Source: Gonocerus acuteangulatus (Eukaryota; Arthropoda; Insecta; Hemiptera; Coreidae). From it: a stretch of 64,000 bases of DNA. The notes below the pieces were generated by a model, which was given only the letters and a program-made list of their open reading frames with translations, made no database searches and was not told where the DNA came from. Shown one piece after another: positions 13,701-28,700 of this stretch (its first letter is position 1; each line of letters begins with the position of its first letter). The DNA lies in assembly GCA_946811695.1 (NCBI GenBank), contig OX328123.1, positions 30,668,322 to 30,732,321 of the forward strand, read 5' to 3'. Both the position numbers and the translations under genes were made by a program.

Positions 13701-16700
13701 TTGAATGTAGTATCCTATAATCTCTTTTATTATATTAATTATAAACAATGAATATAGCTTTAATTGTAAATTATCTGATTTACCTTCCTACTCACTTGAT
13801 TACTAGTTAATATTTTTTTGTTGTGTAGTAGAATTAATAATTTTAGGAGATTGATAAAATGTTCTCCACACTTAAATGTGAAAAGAAAATTTTGGATCGG
13901 AAGGAATAATTTCCGTTATTAGGAGAGTTTTACAGGTAGCAAAGTGTCAAACCTGTTTTGCAACAGGCACTATGCCTGTATTGCGAGTTTACATCCCCCC
14001 GAAAAGCTCAGCCTCTTAACTGCAAATAGAATTTGTTTTTAACTTAAACAAAGAATGTTATCTAGGGCCATCAGAGACTCAAAAAATCTTAAGATCCCAA
14101 TTTTAATATTAAATCCAAAATTTGCCCGTTAAAAGTTAAATAAGACATAAAGGGGAAATGTGAGAAGTAGAGGGGAGTGTCAGAGAGGAGGTAAAGTAGA
14201 GACGAAATAATAATAATTGGCTCATGAAAATCATAAATGACCTGTGAAATCCCTAATGAGTAATATCAGCGATTGATGGAAAGCTTATGACAAAGAGCTC
14301 TTGATAAGGGTCGAGAATAACCTCATGAGTTGCTGGGTTGTAAAGGGGGCTGTAAAATCTATCTTGACCGCCTTTCGGTTTTTGTTCCCAGCCTCAAGAA
14401 AAGTTTTCTATCTGTGTGTCCCAAAACCACCTTTTACAGCCCCCTTTTGCAACCTGGCAAAACTAATAGAATGAGGTCAAGAAACACCCTTTACCTTTAT
14501 CATTTTCAGCCCTCTTCTTTGTTTCATTGGTTTAACACTTTTTGTTACTTTCCATTTAGGAAAAACAAACATAGCTTCAATAGCAAATTATTGACATAAT
14601 GCTTACTTTGAATCACTAGATACTCATTGAAGTTTATTAGGTAAATGAAATGACAACATATTTTTGTTACAAAGCTGTTTATTATGATAATTTAAAATAA
14701 TTTACAGTGAATAAATTTAAACTAATTATTAAAATAAAAACAAAAACTATTTACATTGAAACTATTTATACAAATTAATCTAATTATTTAAAAAACTAAC
14801 CTAATTATTTTAGAAAAACGAAAACTATTTACATATATTTAGAGTAGCAGCTAGCCCTAAATTATTCGGAAGCCTTCTGTTTCGTGAAATGACAAAAAAA
14901 CACTTTCTCCTGACAGACTCCAGGACACTCTTCACAGTCAGGGCAGTACCAGGAGTTTTTTTTTTTTTTTTGTGGCAACTCTTACACCTAAGTTGGTTTT
15001 TTCGCGGAGGGTTACCAACTGGAGGATGCTGAGTGGCATAATGGTTAAGATACATGTAAATCACACTCGTTGGACGGAAGAACGGTAAGGGACTAGGTTC
15101 ACACAAGTTGTTAATTATTTGTATCCGGAAGTGGTACAAATCGACCCGTTTGTTGACGTTACTAAAGGAACGATAGAAAAAATATGAGTAGTATTTAAAT
15201 CAGGAAGTAATCCATTATATAATAAATTGTTCTTACTTATAAACAATTTACCGAAGAAAAGTTTAAAAATTCATAAAAACTCTTCGTCAGCCAATTTGAA
15301 AATGGACAACACTGCTGGAAAGCCCAAACAATACTGAAATCAACTGTTTTTACCTGAAGCTGTAAAATTGAATCCCCTCTATTTACGAGCCTTTAGAATC
15401 TAAAGAGAAAAGTAATGGAGGAGTGTCGTTCCGAAGGGACACTCGTAAGCGGGTAAGGTCGCCAGTGTCCTTCCAAAAGGACACCCGCATTGAAAGTGTT
15501 TAAAAAAATCAGGTATTTTTATGTAAGGCAATGTTAATAGAACATGTAAAAAGAAATTATGAAACAACCATTTGTCGATTGGAATGAATGGCCCACGTAT
15601 ACATTGTAAATGGTTTTTGAGCATAAGGAGTAATTTCTGACCTATGATGCCATTGAATTTTTTCTTCTTCATGATTCGTAGATTCTGAATATGCAGTAAA
15701 AAAAACTTTGACCTTGAAAAACATTTCAAGGTCAATTTTGCGGGGGTCAATATGGGGGTTATTTTTTCCGTTCTCGCATTGCAGAACCATCTGGCCAAAG
15801 GATGACTATTATTTTTCTGACACCCTATACATAAGCATGCACAAGTAAAGGGAATAACAGGCACTTTTTATGCTTACCTTTTCAACAAAATCATTAATCC
15901 CTCCAATGAAGGCTCTTTTTCAAACAAATCACACATAAATGCTCTAAGCCTTTCATCAATGCTTACAATTTGTTTCTTGGCAACCATTAGGTCTAAATCC
16001 AATGCTGGGTTCCTCGCCTCTAAGCTATCATAATCTCTCTGATTAATTATTGTTTTGAATATAGCTCCATACTCTTTAGCAAATGGAAGAAGACCTTCAA
16101 TTCGACAAATTTTCAAAACTGAATATTCCTTGATAAGTTCAATAAATCGCACAATCTAAAATTAAAATACAGTTAGAAAACTGAAATTCAATAGAAAATT
16201 CCTAATAAGTCATATTGCTTAGAATCAAACCCCCAAAAAATGTGTGTCTTACTGCTTCTACGTCCAACATAATATTGTCAGCTATAGGCTCTGAGTTCAA
16301 AAACCAGCCTGGTGAGTTAATTTTTCTAAACGAAATTTGAAAATGAAACAAAGCAGTTAAAAATAAGAAATACCTTTTTAATTCGATGTTTAAATGTGTC
16401 GATATAACCAAATATGAGTGGCTCATTAACTTTAAAAGGTTTTAGAGAATCATTCCCTTCCTTTATTATTTTCATTGTATCTTTGTAAATATGTTTATAT
16501 CTTTTGCAGACATTGATGCAGTCCTAAAAACAAAATATGGTAAGTCAGATGTAATTAAAAAGGTAAAATATGAATTTTAAAAAGTCATTTTTTCAATAAT
16601 ATTAATTAAAATATACGGTTACTGAAGGAAAAGTATTTTTTCAATAGGACCTGAAATTTTTCTAATATTCAAGTATAATTCAGCCAAAGGAGTAGACAAA

Positions 16701-19700
16701 AAGACCACAATTCTCACTTGGCCAAGGAGATAGTTTTAAAAGCCTTAGCACGAGCTTGGAGTTATAGACTAAGGTGAACTTTACAAGGATATTGGTTTAA
16801 TTTCCTGAGGGCTCTTTTCCCTTCATTTTCATCATTGAAACAACCATTTCACCATGATATAAATGGCTAGTTGCCAGTAATAAGACAATAAGTAACAAGA
16901 GCAGGTGGGTCTCCCAGAGGTCTAGTGGCTAATGCCTTGGATTCTCATGTAGGAAGTGGGGGTTCCAATCCCCCCTGCAGCAGGGATTTACCTCATTTCA
17001 GGATCCATTGAGCTGCACCACGGATGTCCGGCGCTAATGACGTAGATGTCGGTGAGCTGTAATAAATTAAAAAATAAGAGCAGGTAATGCTTCATTAGTA
17101 ATTGTTTTGAATAATTGATTATTAGGGTTTAAAAAGTGCACTTGATTAAGTTCAGCTAGTTCCTGATAAAGGGTTCAATTACCTGTTTTGATGTTTCATC
17201 CAGATGGGAAGAGAGTAGAGGGTTGTCTAGCTACAATATGAATGAAAATGGGATAATTACAGATACGAATATATTCGTCCATAGAATATATTCGTTCCCC
17301 ATCAAATTGCTCTGAGTGATAGTAATGAATATATGCAAGCAACTGGGATATTGCTCAGAGTGCTACGCTCGAATATATCCTTCTATACTCACTGCTGCCA
17401 GAAAGCCCTAAGATATCTTGTATCCCTCTGTGGAAGTAGTCTAGTTACTTTGCTATCAATTAGATTGCAGAAGAATGTCCTTACGTTTGTTTTTTCATCG
17501 TCGTATTGTGAATTAAAGCTAAGAGAAAGTTAAAGTTAAGGGTTAAAAGACTTCATTGGCCCTTCATCTAATCAAGTCATGATGTATGCCCTGTGCTAGC
17601 CAAAGATTGGTCATTGGAAGAGAGTCATAAAGTAAGCATTTGGTCGAATATAAATGAGTCGAGTTAGATTTAAGAGGCCCAGATGAGCTCTTTCGAGAAA
17701 TGTTTTGCTATGACGTCCTATGGTATCTGTGTAAGGAAGCCCCAGAGAATGTTGTGGCTGCTATAGTCGTGTAATAGTAATATAGGTTCTCAGAGTGGAG
17801 ATAGCCTAAAATAAGGTTCTCTGAGTTCGGTAATAATAGTAAATAAAACTATATTTTTATATAAAAATGAGTTTTTATTAATGCCAACATTTTGGCTTCA
17901 ATTTAAAGCCTTCATCAGGACTATGAGGAGAGGAAGAACTGATCTATTTGAAAGTTGCTGTGAGTGATGTAGCTACAGTGAGTAATGTACGTTCGGATAG
18001 ATCTTGGGGTTAGGATGTGCTAGTTTGACTGTGGATGGTTGATAATTAGAGAAAGGTGGGACTGTGGTTTGGGAGGTAATTACAGAAAGGTCTATCAAGC
18101 TTTCAAGGAAATTCTTGGCTCTACACAATGCATGTTTAATTTTAGCATAAATATGCTTTAGCGATGACTAAACTGAAAAAAAAAAGTTACAAAAAAAGTG
18201 TCCGCTAGCGTTCGCGCATGCACGGTGGCCATGTACAAAAAAGAAGACTGTATGTTGTAAAGTGCATTACATAGGTTCATCGGGTGGATCTAAAGCATAT
18301 TTATGTTCCTGAATTTGAGCAGAAGGCTCTAAACGAAATTAATTTCTTTTTATTCATTTATTAAGCCATATTAACATATAAAATATGTATTTTAATTTTT
18401 AATACGCATATATATCACACTATAAGTTATATGATAATTCTACAAGACAAGATAAACAAACTTAATTATACAAGAGATGTTTAAAATGATAGTATTTTAG
18501 GTAGTAAAAGAAGAACAACTACTTGTTTCACCACAAGTTCATGATTCAAATCATGAACCATCCTACACCACTACTATATCCATCTTGATCCTCAGAATTA
18601 CTATTCACTTACCCTAGCTTTAAGGCGTAAAACACTTAAATCTTGTTTCCAGACATTCTTAGTGTTGCCATCGGTCAAGTACCGTTGGCAGCAATTCAGC
18701 AAAGCATTGCAAGCCTGGAAGAAAAAATTGGAATCTTATTAAAAATCACAATAGTCTGGCTTGTCAATATAACTTAGCAATGGGTATTTTTATGTTCAAA
18801 AGTTGCTACCAAATGTAATCCCCCTATAAGTTTTAATGGTTGTTTTCTCATTTTATTGTACCCTTTATAAACAGTCCAAAACAAATTATTTCACCTCAAT
18901 TTCTACATTTTTTCTTAAAATCTTCAATTTTTAGAAAAATGAACTAGCCAAGGAGATATGAACACAGATCCTCTCTTTTTACGCACAGACACTTTGCCAA
19001 TTAGGCTGTCAGGGATTCTGGAAGATATGAAATTCAAATCCCAGCCCAGCCTGGAAAGTTCATTTTTCTAAATAAAAAAAAAAAAAAGTTTGAAAATTAA
19101 GGTACTCAATCAATCAATATTTATTTGAACCAATACAAATAGTATTATTTACAAATGGTTAAGGGAGGAAGAAAAAATATATACATTAACAAATTAAATA
19201 CTAACAAAAAAAATAATATAAATAAATAAAATAGGAATAAACTGACATTATAAAAAGAACATGAACAATAGGTAAACAGAACATGATAGGTAAACGGAAC
19301 ATGAGGTAAACAGAACATGATAGGTAAACGGAACATGAGGTAAACAGAACATGAATTAGAAAATAACAAATTATTGCGAATGAAAGAAATCTTGATAACA
19401 TCTTGGCTTTAGGCGTGTTGCAATCCTTTCTCCTAGCTGAAAGAAGGCGGCTCCTTCAATTGTAGGGAGTTTTCCGTAGTGCCTTTGGGTGAGTTTTTCA
19501 ATGTGCTCTGCGGAGTGGACAACCCCGAGCTCTCTGTGGATTTGTGTGTTTCTTATGAAAGGAGGTGCATTTAAAAAAATTCGAAGAATTTTATTTTGAA
19601 ATGTTTGAAGTCTTCGTCTGTTTGTGTTACTGGTACTGTACCAAACTGGGCATGCGTAAGTTAGTAATGGAAGTAATAGAGTTTTGTATAGTAGAACTGC

Positions 19701-22700
19701 GCATTTGTGTCTGAGTGGTGTTTTCTTGTTTAAAAGTGGGTATAGTAGTCTTAGTCGTTTGTGAGCCAATTGTAGTTTTAAGTTAATGTGAAGTCTCCAG
19801 GTCAGTCTAGTGTCGAAGTGTACGCCAAGGTAGCGCACACTTTGGTCCCAAGGAGTCCAAGGAACTCGGGTCTGTCCAATCCGCAAGCAAGGAGAAGTCC
19901 TGTCATCGAAGTGCCTCAGTGCGAATATCTTTGCTTCAGTCTTCGATGGATTGAGACGGAGTCTCCACCTTTCGAACCACGAGGTGATGCTGTCCAATGA
20001 TGACTGAAGGTCTGCGATGGTTCCTCTAACATCATCTCCTTGACTCATGACTAACGTGTCATCTGCAAACAGAGCGACCGTGGCAGTTTGAGACTCGGGG
20101 ATGTCGTGGCAATACAAGTTGAACAACAAAGGGCTCAGTACTGCTCCTTGTGGTACACCAGCAGAGACGCTTACTTTTCGGCTGACACTATTTTTCACTC
20201 GCACTTGTAATGTTCTTTCATCGAGGAATGAAGAAATGATGTTCGCAAGATAGCAGGGTGGCCAAGTTTGTTTGAGTTTATACAGAAGACCCTTGTGCCA
20301 CACTGTGTCGAATGCTGACTTCACATCTAAGAAAACAGCTGTTGAATACTTTTTGTCTTCGAATCCCGAAAATTAAGGTACTGACGGTTTATATTGTCCT
20401 GCAAAATAGTGTGGAATTAATAAACCAATTGTTTTAATGTTCATTGCAATCATTTCAAGCATTTAATTGAAATTTGTAAATGTTTTTAGATCATTTTCCC
20501 TCTTTTTCTTGTTTTAGACCTTATGAGGGGAGATCCCTTGACTTAATGTCAAATATAGAATGATGTTTCTATGTAAATTCTGAGGTAAATACCATAATGA
20601 GATCATTGATGAAATTCTTGGAGCTAAATTAACCCATTGGAGACTGATGGCCACTTTCGTGACAACGAGCCGGCATAGCCCGTGGACTCATAGCCACTTT
20701 CTTGACAAGACTATTTATCCGCTTTGGGACTGAAAGCCAACGCTGTGACAGCTTTTTGCGACATCAAGCACTATGTTTTGTAAGTTCTAGTCACTCTAGT
20801 ATCCGCTAGAGTTCATAAAAATGCAGTTGGAGCCTATTGAATGGGGGTTTCCCTGTGCTAATCGGTCTTTTTGCGTAGTTCGAGTCCAAAGCTTTATTTG
20901 TGTTTTAGAGTTGATGTATACAAAAAGATCATGTTCCATAGATATTATACCAGTGCCATGACATTTGACTTGATATTATTTATTTAAAAAAAAAAAAAAA
21001 TTAAAAACGTTCTTTAAAAAGTAAAAAGAAAAATTCAAATAAATTTTAAATATGTTGTAGATCCTACGTTGAAAACTAAGATGTTCCAGGTAGTTGGTAA
21101 CAGCTTATTAAGTATTCAATAGTTTTGTATTTTAATTACATTTTGGTCGTAGAAACGTTTCGGCTATAAGCCATTTTCAATCCAATTGTCTGTATGATTT
21201 TGCATTATTTTTATTTATTTATATTATTTAATGTATATATAAAAAAATAATGCAAAATCATACAGACAATTTGATTGAAAATGGCTTATAGCCGAAACGT
21301 TTCCACGACAAAAATGTAATTAAAATACAAAACTATTGAAGACTTAATAAGCTGTTACCAACTACCTAGAATAAATTTTAAATAAGTTTATCCAAATTGA
21401 TAAATTTTATTAGGAAAGCATTAGAAATAACACATAATAGCACAAGGGATAACACATGTCACAAGGTAAAAATCAATTTTCAGACTTATGATAGGAATGG
21501 GTGATATGATACGAAGTCTTGTTAAAACCTTTTACATTCTTATACTTTCAGCCATTTGACTTAGTGATACACAAGCCACAAAGAATTTCATGTGCTCATA
21601 TGCCACAGATTCCATAGCATCTATTGATCATTTTAACGTGAAACAAGTTTGAGCTAGTGAAATTTAACAATGTAATATATATGTACCTTTAACATGTATA
21701 CTGTGTTATCTTTACTGCTCTGAAAATTAGAGCAATAAGCTTGAAGCATGCTGTAAAAATACAAGTCCCCAACAACAAAGAGTTCAGCGTCATTTGGCTG
21801 TGCATTGTCAAATTTCATCCATAGATCTTCACCCATTGTCAAAAAGTGCACATTTGTAGCACTTTTCACCAGAAGCTTTTTCACTTCAAACCAACTTTCT
21901 TCCCAGCCCTGAAACAGAGGTATTTTTTTGAATTAAACAATTTTTGAAGACTTTTTATTTCATTTTGGCTTCATAATGCACATTAATGAAGGGACTTTAT
22001 TGACAAACAATACTGACGGGCTTCAAGGACAAGGGAAGTACAGACTGATAGAATCGTCTACGCCAAAATTGTGTGTAGCCCACAACCTTATAATTAAATT
22101 TTAAGTCAAATCAATTTTTTAGGTTATTAATATTTATAGATTAGTAGCTGATTTACCAGTCCTTACTCGATAAAAAAAAATATGGCAAAACAGAAAATTT
22201 GTACACTGATTGAACAGTTTTGTTAAAAATATTTTTTGTTGGATTTAGGCAAATTTTCTAAGGTGAATTTGCTATAGAAACAGGTTTATTTAAGTAATTT
22301 ACAGACAAATCCTTATTTTATTTGTATAGATAAGTATTACCTTGTACACATTTGTCAGTTTAAGAGCTTCTGCAGAACGAATGCAGGCAACGTAATCTTT
22401 GCAAACTTGTGATTCATGAAAGTCCTGCATGCTTTGAAAGAGTGATAAGGAGCTCTGCCAATATTCTAGTTCATCTATTTGAACACTATTAGGTTTTTCT
22501 ATTCTTGGTTTGTTATATTTACAAAATATCTGTAAATAATTAAATTTAAAATCAATTTTTTAAAAACAATTTCTTGTTTACGTGTCAATATGCATTTATT
22601 TAGAATTGTTATTTAAATTAATATAAACTCGGAGGCCCGGTGGCCTCCGAGTTAAAGTGTGAGCACTTAACATTCCGTGCCAAGGTTCTTCCGTTCGATT

Positions 22701-25700
22701 TCCACAAGGGATGGTGGCTTTTCTTTGGAAAAAATAAAAGGCATTAGCCCTATTCTGGCTAGAAAAGGGTGGTGACCTTATAGATTACTGGTCCTAAAAT
22801 TCTTAGTTAATTAAAATGGACGTTAAAATTTAATAACATAATTTAAACTCTGCTGCAAATTTCATGATAATAATATAACTAGTTGGTTGCAGATTTTTAT
22901 TTCATAATCTGCAACTCTCTAGTTGAAAAACATCTCTAGTTGAAAAACGTCCATTTGAAGGAGCATGTTCCCTGCACAGGTAACATATTTGTGGGGAAAT
23001 TAGGGTAAAATTCAAGACTAACTGATGCTCTCTATAAAGAGTATGGTATTTCTTTTCATGTGATTCGCTTTTGAGCCAACTTCCTTAATTGTCAAAGGTT
23101 TCCTAGTCTGTAAAGCAATAAATTGTTTCAAAAAGTAATTCTTAGGCTTAGGTCATTATGGTCGATCCTGGGTCATTTCCTTAAGATCAATCCGGCCTCA
23201 ATGCTTTGTAGAGGAATCACGATTAGATGAGTTTAAGGGAAGCAGAACATCAGCCTACTGCCACTAAGTCAAGAGAAGGGGCTGTCTACTTTGAGCACCC
23301 CCACCACTCTCCCTCCGGGGTTGGATACCCAGGGGAGTTCCGCCTGTGCCGGTCCAAAGTTCAGATCAAAATGGATGATCAGAAAGTATGCCTAATTAAA
23401 GAAAAGAATGCAATTGCGGAGTCAAAAAGTAGTTGGTTCAGAGGGAACAGTTGGCATCCGTTGTATTCGGTCTCTAAAGGGTTAAAAGTTGGAAACAGCT
23501 ACTTTATTGAAAGTTTGGGTATTTTCAAGAAAGATTTAAGAGATTTGATTAAAAAAAAAAAAAAATATGATATCTGGAGACACTTGAGAAAAGCACATGA
23601 AATCCATCTCATAAGAGTCTATGAGGGCTCAGTGGGACAGATACTGTAGACGTATCTGATTCCAGATCTTAGAGATGGTACACTAAGGAGATGTGTGGTC
23701 AGTACTATGCTCCGGTTGCCTGATTTTCCCCTTTACAGGTACCCATTGAAGGCTGAGTGAGTCTAGGTACTGTCTAGGGCCCCGACTCCAACCCTCAAAC
23801 ACCAACGTAAAATATAACCTTTCTGTGGACTCTCGAGTATCTAACTCGAGTAAAGTACCTGAAGAGGTCTTCAAATATAAGATTGCCAAGGATATTTTAT
23901 ACAGGACTGACCCCTTCCAGAGAGAAAATGCAATTTAATTTTAATATGTGAATTATTTTTTATGCTTTCAAGCATTATAATTTTGTCTCCCTTGAATTGC
24001 ATCCAACAAATAATGCCTGGAGTATATACTTACGCTCCAGATCTTATTTTTCCACTGAATGAAATTGTCTTCCACAACATTGAATTTTTCACTATTCAAA
24101 ATAGTTTCTTTTCTCCTTTCTGGTGATGATACATTATGGTCATAAAATTCTTCCGAATATTCGAATATAACTCTGCTACTAAGGTTATCAAAAGTCGCTA
24201 AAATTAAAATTATTATAAATATGATTTATATAAACTTGAAGCAGAAGTGCATTTTACAATGATTTGAGATAGTTAAGAGTTCGGTCGAAATAAAAAATTA
24301 TCTGTAATGAGGTGCTTCGTTTTAATAAACCAAAATTTTACCTTAAATTGTTGGCCATTGCGGTTGAAAACAACTAACTAGAGAATTTTGTCTTAGAATA
24401 TTGTTATATGATGTAAATGGTACTTATACCTAGGTAGGATAATAAAATTTTCCATAATGATTGTTGTGGGAATATAGCTGTACTCAATAATACTGCATAA
24501 CAAATAAAAATAAATAAAAGTGGGGTGAATTTTACCAAAACACAAATTCTTCCATTATTTTGTGGCACAAATTTTGCATTTTGTACCAAATTTAATACAG
24601 GCCCAACACCATCTGACGAATTTTTATTCAACTATACAATATGCCGGTTAGATATAAAAACAGACGGAAATAAAAGAAATTTTTTGACACCATGAACTCA
24701 AAAATTCAATTTTTGCAGACATGCCGGTTTGATTTAAAAGCGACGATTTATATTATTAAGATGATCCTCAGAGAGGTCAAGAGCTTTATTCAACATGGAA
24801 AAGCTGAACTTAATATTAGAAGCGGAATGAAGAATAAATTTTAATTTTACTGACTATTTAATGCATAGCTTACACAAGAAATGTCTTCTGTACTTGTCCA
24901 ATTTGTTAAGGAATTCAGCCTTCCAATTCCTTACTGCTATGTTCTTGTACGGGATTTCCATGGTTTTAGTTACTTGAACTACAGTTGGAAGCAAAGCAAA
25001 GGACATGAAGTATGCCAGCTGCTTAGCAAAGTTCACTCCGCTACTATCAAATGCAAGTCCTTGGTAATTATATTCCTAAAGAACAAACTATAATTAAATT
25101 GGAGAATTTAACTACCTTATGAGTGCAACAAAAAAATTATTATGAAGGCCCAAAGAAATGTTAACAGGCTCGATGGATAAACATTTCATTCAGTGCAATG
25201 TTGTTTCGAGGCTATGCTGCATCTTCTTTAACAATGTTAAAAATAGAAATAATACATTACAAAAAAACCCTAAAAACTGTCCTTAACAGTCTGCCCCAAA
25301 GTTTTGAGCAAGAAAGATAAAAGTCCAACTCGCAGGACTTGTCATCTTAACGAGGCTCCGTTCATATCCCTGATGCCATTAGTAAAGGCATAGAAGCAGT
25401 TATTTGTAAGCTTTGATCTTCCGTAATATATATTATATAAAATAAAATCTCAAAGAGAAGGAAGTTTAACGCCCCACAAATGGAAACTGACAGTATTCTA
25501 AGCGTAAATGACTACCATGCCATCTCAACGTTCGCACTAGTAAAACACTATTATCAATAACTTTCTCATTTTCTTTTACTAAAATATTAATTTTACTGAT
25601 AAATGCAATTTAAAACAAAAAAAAGTCAATTAAAAAGTGAATTAAACAAAGACAAAACCCCGTTCAAAAGGCCAAAACTAACACTTTAGAAGTTTCAAGA

Positions 25701-28700
25701 ACTTATTTCTCTGATTGACATCCCCCAATCAAAAATTGCTTAAGAACCTTATTTGTAGAGAATTTAGTAAGTTTTTGAAGGTTCACTTACCACGATTTCC
25801 CAACCGTTTTTCAGATATTAACGAAAATATACGAAGATCCGAAATTTTTTTTTTTTTTTCGAATACTTCCTTAACTCGAAATGTAACAAAAACTTAAACA
25901 TTTTAGTTTAGATGAATTTTGAGCATGCAGAAAATGTTTCTATTAAATCCCACCATTCTAAGTACCGAAAATTACATGTTCCAAAAATACTGTTTCCACT
26001 TTTCTCAAAAAGGGTTACAGATATCACCTTAAAATGGTTTCATTCTTTTTCCAAGAACCTAGAAAACAAGTACCTGCAAGCTTATGAACTCGAAAACATA
26101 AGCGTTACGATTTTTTGGATGGATTCTGCTGGTTAACGAACTTGACCTTTCAAATTAGACAAAAAAAATTTGTGCGAAATTTCATCAAAATCGGACCATT
26201 TTTGAGCCAGTGAGAGAATGAAGAGACAAATAGATATTGTTATATATATATATATGCATCAAAATTTTACATTTTTTTTTTTTTTTTTTTATCTCTTGCC
26301 AAAAAAAAAGTATTTTATAAAACGTTTCTTGTGTTTTCAACTCTTTGACGAACCCACACAAAAGTGTTTTTTGTGACCTAATGTACAGCAGATTTTTTGG
26401 GTGACACCATGCTTTTAGGGAGTGTTCTTTATACAATAAATATTTTATTTTAAGATAGGAAAAATACCTCACAAACATTTCAGATTTAATTCATGAAAAG
26501 ATTATCATATAATTCATTAGATTCCACATTAAAATATTTTGATAAGCTCTCAATAATATGATTAAAGACAGCATAAAAAAGAAAAAAACAAACAAAAGAT
26601 AGCTTTCACAGATAAGAGGATTTAAGCATGGTTGTTACATAATTACCTCTGTTAGCATAGACATCATTTATAAATGAAACAACAAAAATGAATAACTGAT
26701 CAGATGGAAAGGAGAGTTTAACACTGAATAAGAAATAGATTCTTTAATTTTCAAATGAATACACTGGGGCAAATAGAAATAGTTGTACAAATATTCTGTT
26801 CATCAATGCTTCAAAGCAGTTTGTTTAATATTTATATTTATTGGTAAAAATCAAAACTGAACATATACATTAAGCTGTGGTTGGTGGAGGCTCAACGCCC
26901 TTGGGATGTTTATAATTTTTAATGACCAGGAAATGTTTTAGATTTTCTACAGTAACTTGGTGTAAATGGAATCATTGAAAATGATTAGGTAGCAAGATGT
27001 TTAAAAATAAGAAAGGAAAAACAAGCTCACAGTAGGACTTGACAACCAAATCAAATAGTCTTGAGCAGAAAGTAATTTTTTTATTTTATTTGTCTAATTA
27101 TTTTTGTTGAGAATAGAATGATTACCATTATCAGATTTAAAAGACCTACATGTGTGTAATTATTTCTATCAAAACTTACATCATAAACCTGTTTTAGTTC
27201 AGCTGTGAAATCATTCCGAATCCTATAAATAATTAGAAAGTAATCCACACAACCATCTTCTATTCCATCGGTCACTTGAACTCGTTTTTCATCATACACC
27301 CTGAGCAGCTCATCCTTCATATTGTAGACTGAAAAATAATACTGAATTATACCAATAAACAATGTGTTAATGTCACTCTTTAATTTGATTGTCACAGGGA
27401 ATAAGTTGGTAAATCAGAAGATAGGCAGTATAAGTTAAATGAATTATTATAATCTCCTCAGACTCATGCTTGATTTTAACTCACAGCCTTGATTGTTTGA
27501 GACTTGTAAAGATGTGGGTTTATTGATATCTCATAAAATAGTGTGTTTTCTCAGTGTGTGTTCTCTGTTAAAGAGCTGCTCTGAAAATTAAGATTCAGAA
27601 CTTGCCAAGTTATTCCCTGTGGCCATCGAATTAATGTATATAATATTTAATGGTGACACACTGCTTCCCATTTACTTTGTTCCAAAAAGTCAAATACGTT
27701 TACACTAATCATTAAACACCCTCTTCAGGATTCCAATGTTTCTATTTTTATTTTTTACTTAAGCCAATGAAGAATTTAGTTAAATCTTATTCAAAGTAGA
27801 AAATAACAAACACATGCTCTTGTTCCTATTTCCATGAACTTCTTATTTTCATTTCCAGCTCAAATTAGAACAAAAAATACAAATATAAAAATAAATCGCA
27901 GGATGAGTACAATAGCCATAAGCCCCAAGGAAACCTGTAATACCAATCAGCTAGAGACAGTCACCATGTATTAGTTGCATGCCAAATTTACAATCCCTAT
28001 AGATCATGGAGGGGGCTGCAACCCCTCCCCCCCCCAATTTTTTTTTATTTAATCGGTAAAAATGTGTCATAAAAGCCCCAAAAATAAATTAAATACTATA
28101 CTAATCTGTTTAGTTTACATTTATCTGTTAAGTAGTTTTTTTTTTTTGTTATTTTTGTGTGTGTTTAACTAAGTATTAACAATAGGGCTATTAACACCAG
28201 GCTATCTACAGGTTGCCGCCCTTTTATAATGCCAACAGCACGTGGTCAGTCGCCCATTCAGGTACCGATCAGGCTCGACGTTAGTTAACTTCAGTGATCG
28301 GTGCATTCTTATGATTTTTTAGCATTATAAATTTTTATAGTAATTAGGTTTATTGAAATTTTCCTTACCTTTAAAACGTTTTACTTTCCAAGTAAATATG
28401 ACATAATATGAGCCATTGGCTGTCAAAACATTATTTAACAAATTTATACCACGAATGTCATCTACAACCCCTTCTTCAATTTTCGAAAGCGGAATCTGAA
28501 AAGAATATTGACATTGAAGAATTTCATTTTGAAAGTTTTTAAAGAATTTAAAACTAAGCTAAGTGTTCTTACTAATGAAATAAATAAATAATAAAGAAAT
28601 TGATTTTAACTGCAGTATAACGTCTAAGTTCAGAAGTTTTAATAATTGTAAGCAATTGTAATTGATCAAGGTCAATATATGTCAACTCCCTCCACCTCTT

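Noticed and set aside
16202..16426. Minus-strand ORF with [20 protein letters not shown], considered as a dynein exon between exons 11 and 12
   Set aside because: Its acceptor gives phase 2 while exon 11 ends in phase 0, and exon 12 joins exon 11 directly in phase with the right family sequence. Parts resemble non-coding sequence at 18945-19075.
23227..23649. 140-codon plus-strand ORF
   Set aside because: Partly inside repeat R4, no domain recognised, Lys run from an A-tract. Probably chance or a dead repeat.
25195..25250. CCTCGAAACAACATTG word as another hammerhead
   Set aside because: The GAAAC-like part is present but there is no CTGANGA core at the right distance.
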